From JAFGXT01 sp963677165 (GTDB lineage Bacteria > Verrucomicrobiota > Lentisphaeria > Victivallales > SZUA-371), in assembly GCA_963677165.2 (NCBI GenBank), contig CAXXSX010000002.1, positions 4,774,001 through 4,838,000 of the forward strand: DNA of 64,000 nucleotides, given 5' to 3'. Below are positions 27,827-36,039 of the stretch, piece after piece; the stretch's first letter is position 1; each line of letters starts with the position of its first letter. The translations under genes were made by a program, and so were the position numbers. A model generated the notes under the pieces. That model was not told the origin of the DNA, made no database searches, and was given only the letters and a program-made list of their open reading frames with translations.

Positions 27827-28956
27827 TGTATAAAATACTGGTTAGCGCGATGGCATTTGACGGTGGAAAGTCAGGAATATCTGTTTACATTGCCAAGACT
27901 ATTGAAGCCTTGGCTGCAAAAAACCGGCTGGATGTAATTATTTTACGCTCAGATATTGAGGTGTTTCCTGTAAGAAGTGAAAATATTAATTTTATAGTAA
28001 TATCAGACTCACTAAAAAAACCGGTGATCAATATGTTGTGGCATTTGTACATACTGCCCTTCCGGATCAAGTGGAAAAATTACGACCTGGTTTTTCTGCC
28101 AGCCGGGAACCGTCGGCTATTTTCCCGTTATCCTGGTTTTACTGTAACGACAGTTCATGATTTTTCGCAACTGCACATCCCGGGGAAATATGATGCGTTT
28201 AGAATGTTTTATATCAAGAGACTGGTGCCGTATTATCTGCGTAAAATACAGCATATCATGACCGTAAGCGAATCAACAGCTGTTGATACCATTGACTATT
28301 GCCGGATTCCACTGGAGCGCATTACGGTAAACTTTAACGGTTATGATCAAGCGATATATAATCAACAGGTGGAAGTTAACACTGAATATCTGGCGAAACG
28401 ATATGAAATCTCCGGGAAATACCTGTTGTATGTATCCAGGCTGGAGCATCCAGGCAAAAATCATTTGAACCTTATCAAAGCCTATGAACTATTACCGCAA
28501 GAGATAAAAGAAACATATCTGTTGGTATTAGCTGGAAGTGACTGGTCTGGTTCTGACGTCGTCAAAGCGTATGCAGCCCAATCACCAGATTCTGAACGCA
28601 TCATATTCACCGGATTTATTGACTTTTCTGATCTTCCAGTGTTATACAGAGGAGCAGAACTATATGTATTTCCATCTTTTTTTGAAGGATTTGGATTGCC
28701 GGTGGTTGAAGCCATGGCCTGTGGCACACCGGTCGTATGTTCCAATTGTTCCTCACTTCCTGAGATAGGTGGCGAAGCAGTGAAAGTGTTCAATCCTGAT
28801 TCCCAGAATGAGATGGCTGAGGTTATTTCCAAGGTATTACAGGATGAATCAATAAGACAAGATATGATAGATAAAGGTTTTGACCGTCTTAATCTATTTG
28901 ACTGGAATAAACACGCAGACAAATTAATAGAGATCTATGAACACAAACGTAAATGA
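27826..28956 (+). CDS. Family 4 glycosyltransferase
   Basis: A 376-residue GT-B-fold transferase. I use ATG 27826, which overlaps the upstream stop by one base and follows a GGGGGA ribosome site; a TTG one codon earlier is less likely. The donor-side signature is clear: KYLLYVSRLEHPGKNHLNLI, EX7E in PSFFEGFGLPVVEAMACG, then TPVVCSNCSSLPEIGG. The GTTVHDF-like segment FTVTTVHDFSQLHIP lies in the N-terminal domain. This architecture is frequent among WbaZ/MtfB-like mannosyl- or rhamnosyl-transferases, but donor assignment is not possible here. Its stop lies 20 bases inside the WecG-fusion gene. Confidence 0.9.
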   Translation: MYKILVSAMAFDGGKSGISVYIAKTIEALAAKNRLDVIILRSDIEVFPVRSENINFIVISDSLKKPVINMLWHLYILPFRIKWKNYDLVFLPAGNRRLFSRYPGFTVTTVHDFSQLHIPGKYDAFRMFYIKRLVPYYLRKIQHIMTVSESTAVDTIDYCRIPLERITVNFNGYDQAIYNQQVEVNTEYLAKRYEISGKYLLYVSRLEHPGKNHLNLIKAYELLPQEIKETYLLVLAGSDWSGSDVVKAYAAQSPDSERIIFTGFIDFSDLPVLYRGAELYVFPSFFEGFGLPVVEAMACGTPVVCSNCSSLPEIGGEAVKVFNPDSQNEMAEVISKVLQDESIRQDMIDKGFDRLNLFDWNKHADKLIEIYEHKRK

Positions 28957-30292
28957 AATCAACCGGCTTTATCGGAAACTTAATGCCAGACGACGAAGTA
29001 ACTTTAAAGCAATGCTGATAAGGTTGTCGACAATATTGCTGTTTCTACTGTCCTGCCTGATTTCCTGGCTGGTAAAATTCATCGTCTCTCTGTTTTTGTC
29101 ACTGGTAATATCAGTCCCGATTTTTATCATTCTTTTCATCAGGATGCTATTTACCTGGAAACCGATATTCCGTAGACATATTATCTATGGAAAGGCAGCG
29201 GAACCGATTGTAATATGTTTTTTTAACTTGAAAGGACGTTATCTTCGAGGCGCTTCACTATTTATTCATGTTCTTTCCGGGAAATTAAGTCTGGTGGGAG
29301 TTGGAATCCGTGATTATACAAAAGCGAAATGTGTTGCCGGAGATGCTTACCTTTTTCGCAACTCCCCTGGGATATTCAATTTGTGGTTTATTAAAGAAAG
29401 CAGTAAGATTGCTCATCATAATCGGCATGAGGTTGAATGGGAATATATTTTCAGGAAACGCCTGGTCAGCGATATGATGCTGATTCTCAAGAGTATTCCG
29501 GCAGCGTTCTATCGGGTTGAAGCTACTGAGTATACCCATACTGTGAATCTCTTTGACATCGAATTTATGAACGTGACGATGGCAAATGCCGTAGAAATGG
29601 TGGAAAACGCGATTCAAAACAATGCAAAGCGTAAAGTTTTCTTTGTTAATCCTGATTGTTTGAACAAGCTGTTTACTGAAGAAAAATATTATGATAATTT
29701 GAAACATGCCGACTGGATCTTTCCCGACGGCATCGGAATCAATATTGCCTGCAAGATTATTAGGTCACCACTGCGGGAAAATGTCAACGGAACCGATATG
29801 CTTCCATTTCTCTGTGAACTTGCGGAAACCTCTGGATTTTCTTTTTATTTACTGGGGGGAAAGCCTGGAATTGCGGCAAAAATGAAAACAAATCTGGAAA
29901 AAAAATATCCACAAATTATAATTAAAGGAGAGCATGATGGTTTTTTTCAGTGGAACAGCACAGACGAAACTGCGATTATTGATCAGATCAACGAACTTCG
30001 TCCCGATATTCTGCTGGTGGCGTTTGGAGTTCCGAAACAGGAGGAATGGATCACTGCAAACGCCGAAAGGTTAAACTGTAAAGTCATGATCGGGGTGGGA
30101 GGTCTGTTCGACTTTTATTCCGGCAACATCCGGCGTGCGCCGGTATGGATGCGGGAAGTCGGCATGGAGTGGTTTTACCGCTTTATGCAGGAACCGAAAA
30201 GAATGTGGAAACGTTATTTTCTGGGAAATCCGCTGTTTATCTACCGGGTACTGAAATGGAAAATAAATAGAGTTCAGAGAAAGTCGAAATAA
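28937..30292 (+). CDS. WecG/TagA/CpsF-type (GT26) glycosyltransferase with degenerate N-terminal PGT domain
   Basis: A 451-residue fusion. Residues about 30-68 are hydrophobic. Residues about 74-200 can be aligned by eye with the phosphoglycosyl transferase encoded at 30292: KPIFRRHIIYGKAAEP, then VLSGKLSLVGVGIRDYTKA against VLVGDMSLVGPRPPLPRE, SPGIFNLWF against KPGITCIWQ, and DMMLILKSIPAAF near the end. The catalytic Asp-Glu of the PGT family (DELPQ) is absent here (LFIH). Residues about 205-451 are a full GT26 domain with FFVNPDCLNKLF, WIFPDGIGINIACKI, NGTDMLPFL, LLVAFGVPKQEEWI and GVGGLFDFYSG. GT26 enzymes normally add the second sugar to a lipid-linked first sugar. The dead PGT domain may dock the enzyme to the membrane or its substrate. 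Confidence 0.82.
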   Translation: MNTNVNEINRLYRKLNARRRSNFKAMLIRLSTILLFLLSCLISWLVKFIVSLFLSLVISVPIFIILFIRMLFTWKPIFRRHIIYGKAAEPIVICFFNLKGRYLRGASLFIHVLSGKLSLVGVGIRDYTKAKCVAGDAYLFRNSPGIFNLWFIKESSKIAHHNRHEVEWEYIFRKRLVSDMMLILKSIPAAFYRVEATEYTHTVNLFDIEFMNVTMANAVEMVENAIQNNAKRKVFFVNPDCLNKLFTEEKYYDNLKHADWIFPDGIGINIACKIIRSPLRENVNGTDMLPFLCELAETSGFSFYLLGGKPGIAAKMKTNLEKKYPQIIIKGEHDGFFQWNSTDETAIIDQINELRPDILLVAFGVPKQEEWITANAERLNCKVMIGVGGLFDFYSGNIRRAPVWMREVGMEWFYRFMQEPKRMWKRYFLGNPLFIYRVLKWKINRVQRKSK

Positions 30293-31020
30293 TGAACGAA
30301 CAAGATTCTAATATTGTTTCCCGTAAACAACTTATGAACCGGCTGATCCGGCGTGGGAAACGCCATTTCGGCTTTGAGGCTAAGTTAAAGATATCAATAT
30401 GGAAACTGACTGTAGGTTTCTCATATTTGCTTAAACGCCTGATGGATGTTTTCATCTGTGTTGTTCTGCTAATTGTATTACTGCCGCTGTTTGGTCTTAC
30501 TGCTCTGTTGATCTATATTGAGTCGCCCGGGCCGGTTTTTTTCTTTCAGACCCGTGTAGGGAAAGACGGACGCCATTTTAAGTTTTACAAGTTCAGGTCG
30601 ATGGTAGTTAATGCTGACAAAATCAAAGAGAAACTTCAGCAGGAAAATGAGTCTAAAGACGGGGTTATATTCAAAATGAAACGAGACCCGCGAATTACCC
30701 GGATCGGCAGGATTCTCCGCAAGTTCAGCATAGACGAATTGCCGCAGTTATTAAATGTACTGGTTGGTGATATGAGCCTGGTGGGGCCACGACCGCCATT
30801 GCCGCGGGAAGTAGCCGAATATACATTAGAGGATCGTAAACGTCTGCATATAAAACCGGGGATCACGTGTATTTGGCAGGTTTCGGGCCGAAGCGATATT
30901 CCATTTAAACAACAAGTAGAGCTTGACAAACAGTATATCAGAAGTAAGAATCTATTAAAAGATATATATATTCTTTTGCTTACCATTCCAGCTGTAATTA
31001 CCGGAAAAGGAGCTTATTAA
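30292..31020 (+). CDS. Undecaprenyl-phosphate phosphoglycosyl transferase (bacterial sugar transferase family)
   Basis: A 242-residue initiating enzyme that transfers a sugar-1-phosphate onto undecaprenyl phosphate at the cytoplasmic membrane, starting each polysaccharide repeat. After a basic N-terminal segment comes a re-entrant hydrophobic helix (about 53-75). The PGT core has SPGPVFFFQTRVGKDGRHFK, FYKFRSMV, the catalytic Asp-Glu in FSIDELPQLLNV, GDMSLVGPRP and KPGITCIWQVSGRSDIPF. The ending ITGKGAY is typical of WbaP/WcaJ-type proteins. The large N-terminal membrane domain of WbaP is missing, as in the small monotopic PGTs. ATG shares a base with the preceding stop. It is the only apparently active copy of three PGT domains in this locus. 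Confidence 0.94.
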   Translation: MNEQDSNIVSRKQLMNRLIRRGKRHFGFEAKLKISIWKLTVGFSYLLKRLMDVFICVVLLIVLLPLFGLTALLIYIESPGPVFFFQTRVGKDGRHFKFYKFRSMVVNADKIKEKLQQENESKDGVIFKMKRDPRITRIGRILRKFSIDELPQLLNVLVGDMSLVGPRPPLPREVAEYTLEDRKRLHIKPGITCIWQVSGRSDIPFKQQVELDKQYIRSKNLLKDIYILLLTIPAVITGKGAY

Positions 31021-31032
31021 AAGGGGGATAGC

Positions 31033-31365
31033 ATGAAACTTCATGTTGAAGAGAGCGGTAATGTATCAGTAGTAGCAGTAGAAGGTAGACTCGACGCAGC
31101 AAGTGCGGCGATGTTCAAGAGCGAATTCTCGCGGGAAACCGCAGGAACTGGAAGAATAGTTCTTGATTTGAAAGGCATGGATTTCATCGACAGTACCGGA
31201 CTGGGCTGCGTTGTGGCATGTTTAAAATCCGCTGTTGAAGCCGATGGAAATATTAAAATTTCCAACCTGCAGGACAAACCCAGGATGGTTTTCGAAATTA
31301 CCCGCGCCTATCGTATCTTCGATATTTATGATGATACAGAAACGGCAGTCGCTTCGTATCAGTAG
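31033..31365 (+). CDS. STAS-domain anti-sigma factor antagonist
   Basis: A 110-residue single STAS domain. The conserved phosphorylatable Ser is Ser54 in KGMDFIDSTGLGCVV. GRLDAASAAMF and an FEITRAYRIFDIYD ending fit the SpoIIAA/RsbV/HsbA family. Such proteins are phosphorylated by an RsbW-type kinase and dephosphorylated by a PP2C phosphatase, and in the free form they release a sigma factor or another target. The matching kinase and phosphatase domains are fused in the protein encoded at 23021. AAAGGGGGA precedes the ATG as a strong ribosome site. The gene sits between the initiating transferase and a second PGT-like protein, so partner switching is wired directly into this locus. Confidence 0.92.
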   Translation: MKLHVEESGNVSVVAVEGRLDAASAAMFKSEFSRETAGTGRIVLDLKGMDFIDSTGLGCVVACLKSAVEADGNIKISNLQDKPRMVFEITRAYRIFDIYDDTETAVASYQ

Positions 31366-31370
31366 ATAGC

Positions 31371-31433
31371 AACCTGACATCTTTCTGCAGTAAACATCGG
31401 AAAAGGTGTGAGATGTCTAAAAATATGCAGGTT
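31371..31433 (+). promoter_or_regulatory. Stem structure that could cover a ribosome binding site
   Basis: AACCTG (31371-31376) can pair with CAGGTT (31428-31433) and the adjoining ACATCT (31377-31382) with AGATGT (31411-31416). The CAGG arm contains the only plausible Shine-Dalgarno bases for the ATG at 31439. This could modulate translation of the next gene relative to the STAS gene, or simply be a weak attenuator. Confidence 0.35.
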
Positions 31434-31438
31434 CACTT

Positions 31439-32854
31439 ATGAAATGTCTGATTAGCTGCAAATTAGAATCGGCGGGTTGGCTGGAGCAATTGATGCCGGA
31501 GGAATGTCCTTTTCTACTGCGTATATTAAATAAACCGCTGCTCGAATTCCTGATTGATTTTTGTGTTACAATCGGGGTTGATGCCATCAGGATTGTCCAG
31601 GATACTCCTGACAGGAAAATAGCAGAATATTTTAGTGATGGGAAACGCTGGGGACTGGATATTTCGTTTGGCACAATGTCCCTGGAAGCCGATTTGAATA
31701 GTTTGATTGAACATAACCATAGTTTTCTGGAGAATGACAGCCTGTTATTTCTCGACGGTTTTACTTTTATTAACTACAATATCAATAATTCTCAGTGGGA
31801 TTTTCTTAATGAAAAAGGAGCCATATATTCCAAAGAGGGGAATATCAAATTCGCCTGGATAAAGGATTCAGGAAGCAAGCTTTCATCCCTTGAAGAATAT
31901 GTTCCAAAGAGTATAGCTTTTACTTGTCTTGATTCCGTCGGAGATTATTATGATTTATCCCAGAAGATTTTAGCTGATAACAGTTCTGATTACGTTTTGC
32001 CCGGTTACAATAACGATCCGGGGATATTTCTTGGTCAGAATGTGGAAATTGCCCAAAATGCAAATATCAGGAAACCGGTGATTATTGCTGATCAGGTCAG
32101 AATCAGGGCGTTGTGCATGATTGGTCCTGGCGCGGTAATTGGAAGCAATGTTCTTCTGGATTCTTCATGTTCAATTGAAAACTCAATCATCTATGACCAT
32201 ACTTATATTGGTTCTGATCTGGAAATCAGCAGAAAAATCATATACCATAATAAAGTTATTGATCCGGAGACATCCACATCAACTGATATCGTCGATGCGT
32301 TTCTTATTTCTGAAACGGGAAGTCATGGCTCAAGCAACTTTGTCATTAAGTCGGTTCAAGCATTCTTTGCTGTGATAATCATAGCCTTGATGTTTATTCC
32401 ATATTTTCTTCTGAGACTTTTTACCAAAGTTAAAAAGTTACATAAAATAGTATTTGTTGATCGGGAAAAACACATACATACCATTTCTGTTATCGAACCA
32501 TACGATTCATTGGGCGGACGTCTGTTTTATCATTTGTCGCTGGATCGCTTCCCTTTGCTGTTTAATGTAATTAGTGGGCATCTATATCTTGTTGGAAATA
32601 CGCCTTTGAGTAATTCCAACAACCATGTTGAACTGTTGCATGATCTGCCAGTCTATCATCCGGCGGTATTCACATTTACCGATACGGTTGACAAGGAATT
32701 TAGAGGAGAGTTTGAGGACAAAATCCATGAGTTGTTCTATAGCAATAATTCTAAATTTATATTGGATATCAATATCGTTATAAAAATTTTATTTAAGAGA
32801 TTATTATTCAGAATTTCTGATGGAGAACTCCAAAGAAAGGCAGGGGAAGCTTGA
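31439..32854 (+). CDS. Fusion of degenerate sugar nucleotidyltransferase, left-handed helix and degenerate PGT domain
   Basis: A 471-residue protein that looks like three enzyme folds without their active sites. Residues about 1-190 follow the sugar-phosphate nucleotidyltransferase pattern (ECPFLLRILNKPLLEFLIDF, IGVDAIRIV) but lack the GxGxR nucleotide loop. Residues about 190-285 carry hexapeptide repeats (NVEIAQNANIRKPVIIADQV, GPGAVIGSNVLL). After a hydrophobic helix (about 305-325), residues 326-460 match the PGT encoded at 30292: LDRFPLLFNVISGHLYLVGN against IDELPQLLNVLVGDMSLVGP, with the catalytic Glu replaced by Arg. All this suggests a membrane-bound scaffold or regulator rather than an enzyme. 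The stop overlaps the next start by four bases (TTGA). Confidence 0.72.
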   Translation: MKCLISCKLESAGWLEQLMPEECPFLLRILNKPLLEFLIDFCVTIGVDAIRIVQDTPDRKIAEYFSDGKRWGLDISFGTMSLEADLNSLIEHNHSFLENDSLLFLDGFTFINYNINNSQWDFLNEKGAIYSKEGNIKFAWIKDSGSKLSSLEEYVPKSIAFTCLDSVGDYYDLSQKILADNSSDYVLPGYNNDPGIFLGQNVEIAQNANIRKPVIIADQVRIRALCMIGPGAVIGSNVLLDSSCSIENSIIYDHTYIGSDLEISRKIIYHNKVIDPETSTSTDIVDAFLISETGSHGSSNFVIKSVQAFFAVIIIALMFIPYFLLRLFTKVKKLHKIVFVDREKHIHTISVIEPYDSLGGRLFYHLSLDRFPLLFNVISGHLYLVGNTPLSNSNNHVELLHDLPVYHPAVFTFTDTVDKEFRGEFEDKIHELFYSNNSKFILDINIVIKILFKRLLFRISDGELQRKAGEA

Positions 32855-33990
32855 AATATACAGTTTACGGAGATGAAGAGTTTGATCGCAAAATTGATGC
32901 GGACATGAAAACCATTGCCGAGGAAGTCGCCAAAGTAATTCCAAATGAAGATCTGGCGGCTCTGATCCTTGGTGGAGGATATGGACGCGGTGAAGGCGGG
33001 GTCTGTATTTCTCCTGAAGGAACTATGTCGCTATATAATGACTACGATACGTTTGTGATTTCCCGGGGATTATCGCGCAGGAAGAAAGCTATGTATGATA
33101 AAATCCTGGCTGAAGTTTCGGAAAAACTGTCCCAAAAGATCGGAATCGATGTCGATTTCGGTCCACTAAAAAACCAGTCCGAACTTGCCTCTATGCCGAT
33201 AACTATGATGTGGGAAGAATTGAGAAACGGGCATAAGGTTATAATGGGTGATGAAAACGTCCTGGATACACTACAAGCACATGATATAAATTACTTGCCG
33301 ATGGACAGTGCAATCCAACTCATGCTGAATCGCGGAGTGGGATTGCTGCTTGCCGAACAACGTTTGGATAAGGACAATCCGACAGAAGAAGATTTGATGT
33401 TTATTGAACGCAATATTTTCAAGGCAATTATGGCTTGCGGAGACGCCTTTATGATTGCAGGACATCGTTTCAGCAGTTCCTATGTGAAACGTATGGAACT
33501 GTTCGAGATCTTTTCCGGAAACCAGCTTATTGTCGACACAAAGATGGCGGAACTTTATAAGAAATCCATTTATTACAAACTTAAACCCAAAATGATCCTC
33601 AATCGTGAATTTTTACGCGTGTTTCATAAAGATACGGTCAAGGTTTTTAAAAAGTTTTATCTATTTACCTTTTCACGTTATACCGGAGTTGAAGTAGATA
33701 ATTTTTCTGAAGATTTTATCAATGCGACTCTTACCATCCGTGACTTCTGCTGTCCATTGGCAAGAGTTAAGAATTTTATACTTAACCTGAAGGAAGTGGG
33801 AATCGTCAATTTTAGTTTCCGGTTGATGTTCAGATATCCGCGTCTGCGTTTATACGCAGCTTTGCCCGGGGTATTATTCAAGACGAAAGAATCAGACAAG
33901 TATATATACAAATGCCTGGGATTAAGAGAAGGTTCCGATCCCAAAGCCGTTGAGGATAAATTCATCAGATTATGGAAACGCTTTAACTGA
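32851..33990 (+). CDS. Pol-beta-like nucleotidyltransferase-fold protein
   Basis: A 379-residue protein without signal peptide. Residues about 34-72 contain the nucleotidyltransferase signature: the Gly-rich helix start GGGYGRGEGG (41-50) and acidic residues in YNDYDTFVI (Asp64, Asp66), with a further acidic strand IGIDVDFGPL near 105. The remainder is mainly helical, with a basic region ending FIRLWKRFN. It uses a TTG start that overlaps the preceding stop, with AGGGGA upstream. It could transfer a nucleotide or regulate the scaffold protein with which it is translationally coupled. I do not know any polysaccharide system in which this family has a defined role. Confidence 0.6.
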   Translation: MKYTVYGDEEFDRKIDADMKTIAEEVAKVIPNEDLAALILGGGYGRGEGGVCISPEGTMSLYNDYDTFVISRGLSRRKKAMYDKILAEVSEKLSQKIGIDVDFGPLKNQSELASMPITMMWEELRNGHKVIMGDENVLDTLQAHDINYLPMDSAIQLMLNRGVGLLLAEQRLDKDNPTEEDLMFIERNIFKAIMACGDAFMIAGHRFSSSYVKRMELFEIFSGNQLIVDTKMAELYKKSIYYKLKPKMILNREFLRVFHKDTVKVFKKFYLFTFSRYTGVEVDNFSEDFINATLTIRDFCCPLARVKNFILNLKEVGIVNFSFRLMFRYPRLRLYAALPGVLFKTKESDKYIYKCLGLREGSDPKAVEDKFIRLWKRFN

Positions 33991-34029
33991 CCTTACCCGA
34001 TTATTTAATCAGTAAAGAAAGGCTGTAAT

Positions 34030-36039
34030 GTGGAAGAAAATAAATCAACAATAGTTCCTGAAAAAAGTCAGGAGATGGAAATCGACCTGATAAAGCTCGA
34101 TTTCCGTATTTTTCTTATCACCTTGCAGCGAAGAATCATATATATTATTATCGCGGCAGTTATTGGCTTTATAATCGCGGCGATTGCCGCCAAGACCCTT
34201 ATAAAAAACAAATGGTATGCACAATGTATTCTATTTCGTCACAATGAGCAGGCTTTCTCACAGAAAGATCTCCCGCAGGTCAACAAACCCCTCGATATCA
34301 ATACCGTAATTGAAACAATCAGGACCCGCAGGAATATCGAACAGGTCATTAAGAAGCTAAAGCTGAAAATAAGTGCGCCGGATTTGTTTTCCAAAACAGA
34401 AGTTATCAAACATAAAAACAATAACATCATCAAAATCACAGCAATCGATAATGACCGCAAAACAGCGGCGGATATTGCCAATACCTTAGCTCAGGTCTTC
34501 ATACGGGAATATATCAACATTCTTAATTCTACGGCCAGAAAGGTCTATAGTTATTATTCTCTCAACCGTCAGGAAATCGTGGGACGTATTGAAAAATACA
34601 ATAAAGAACTGGAAGCATTTAAAAAGACCCATAAGATTATTTCCATGGAGTCCCAGAGTGCATCGAAATTCGAACAGCTAAAAGGTGCTGAAGTTAAAGT
34701 GATGGAAAACCGGATGTTGGAAGAAGCATTGAAAATAAAGATTGCCGACATATCCAGCAATGTCAGTAAGATGAAACCGGAAATCCAGCTGTCATATACC
34801 GTCAGTGCAGGAGAGAAGAAAGCTCTTCAAGACCTGGAAGCAGAACTGCTCCAGATGAAACAGAAATTTACGGATGAAAATCCCAAAGTAATGCGGCTGA
34901 AAGCTAAAATCGAGGCGTTACGTAAAACGGTATCCAATTCCCAGCCGGTTCCGGAAAAAATTACTTACGGCGGCAACGAGTTGCGACGTACGATGGAACA
35001 GGAAAAGCTGGAGGCTGAATCAAAGCTTAAATCAGTCAGAAAAAATATTCAGGATTTGAAGACGGAAATAAAATCGATTCGCAGTGAACTTGCAAACCTT
35101 TCACGACTTGATATTGACTATATGGAGCTGAAACGTAAACTTGAGATCAATCGTGACCTTTTAAAAAATGTCGAGAGTATTATTGCCGCATCCAAAGTGG
35201 CGATAAAAGCAAATATCAGTGACATCGAAATCTTGGAGAAGGCGGTTCCTCCTCGATATCCTGCGGCCAGCCGCCGAAAAATCATTGCAGCCGCCGGAGG
35301 TATTTTTTTCGGAGGAACAGCTCTGGTTATTTTTATGCTGATTGAATTCCTGAGCTTTTCGGTCAAAAGCAAATATGATTTCGACAAACTATTAAAAATA
35401 AAATATGCCGGATCTCTGCCTGTTAAAGATGTGGTGCCGGAGTATCGTTTTTTTTCCGCCGTTCAGATGATATATGATCGGATTAATGATTCTGCCGGAA
35501 ATAAGAAGCCCTTGATTATGGCTGTGGGGAGTGACGAACCGGAATCAGGAAAAACATTTATAATTAATAGCCTGATTCCTCTCTACCATTATGATAATCT
35601 TAAGGTTATGTATATAGATACGGTACAGAATCCGTCCTCTGACATCGAAAAGTGCATTATCAATCAGGCTTTATACTCTCAGGATAATGGCAGGGCATTT
35701 GACACGAATGCGATTAACGATAAGCTGGATAAGGCATATTTTAATTTTAATGCCGACACCTATCGCTATCCTCTTAAGGAGGAGCAATTCAATAAATTTA
35801 TTGCTGGGCTCGAACATTATGATCTAATTATCTTTGAATTGTTTGAGCCTTCTGGAAACCTTCAGCTTTTTGCGCGTTTTGCCGCTGTTTCCGATGTTAC
35901 TTTACTTATTGGTCAATTTCGTCACTCAAATAAGTTTCGAATGAAACGCACCTGTAATTTTCTGAAAGATAAAAATATCGATAATCTGGTTGGGATTCTC
36001 AACAGCGTGGAGAAAAAATATTATGAAGGTCCGGTATAA
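34030..36039 (+). CDS. Polysaccharide co-polymerase (Wzz/GumC type) with degenerate BY-kinase domain
   Basis: A 669-residue inner-membrane protein governing chain length and export. Two membrane helices (about 37-58 and 418-440) enclose a large periplasmic coiled-coil region (about 170-400, many Lys/Glu heptads). The motif YPAASRRKIIAAAGG next to helix 2 is the Pro-rich family signature. The cytoplasmic C-terminus resembles a bacterial tyrosine kinase: Walker A GSDEPESGKTF and Walker A' VMYIDTVQNP. The Walker B Asp of the usual 'vIIDTPP' is replaced (YDLIIFELFEP), and there is no tyrosine cluster beyond a YY near the end. Kinase activity is therefore doubtful. GTG start after AAAGG. Confidence 0.85.
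   Translation: MEENKSTIVPEKSQEMEIDLIKLDFRIFLITLQRRIIYIIIAAVIGFIIAAIAAKTLIKNKWYAQCILFRHNEQAFSQKDLPQVNKPLDINTVIETIRTRRNIEQVIKKLKLKISAPDLFSKTEVIKHKNNNIIKITAIDNDRKTAADIANTLAQVFIREYINILNSTARKVYSYYSLNRQEIVGRIEKYNKELEAFKKTHKIISMESQSASKFEQLKGAEVKVMENRMLEEALKIKIADISSNVSKMKPEIQLSYTVSAGEKKALQDLEAELLQMKQKFTDENPKVMRLKAKIEALRKTVSNSQPVPEKITYGGNELRRTMEQEKLEAESKLKSVRKNIQDLKTEIKSIRSELANLSRLDIDYMELKRKLEINRDLLKNVESIIAASKVAIKANISDIEILEKAVPPRYPAASRRKIIAAAGGIFFGGTALVIFMLIEFLSFSVKSKYDFDKLLKIKYAGSLPVKDVVPEYRFFSAVQMIYDRINDSAGNKKPLIMAVGSDEPESGKTFIINSLIPLYHYDNLKVMYIDTVQNPSSDIEKCIINQALYSQDNGRAFDTNAINDKLDKAYFNFNADTYRYPLKEEQFNKFIAGLEHYDLIIFELFEPSGNLQLFARFAAVSDVTLLIGQFRHSNKFRMKRTCNFLKDKNIDNLVGILNSVEKKYYEGPV

Noticed and set aside
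35990..36022. Upstream TTG start for the Wza-like lipoprotein
   Set aside because: It would place 11 charged residues before the lipoprotein signal; ATG 36023 gives a proper lipoprotein start with a GGAG site upstream.
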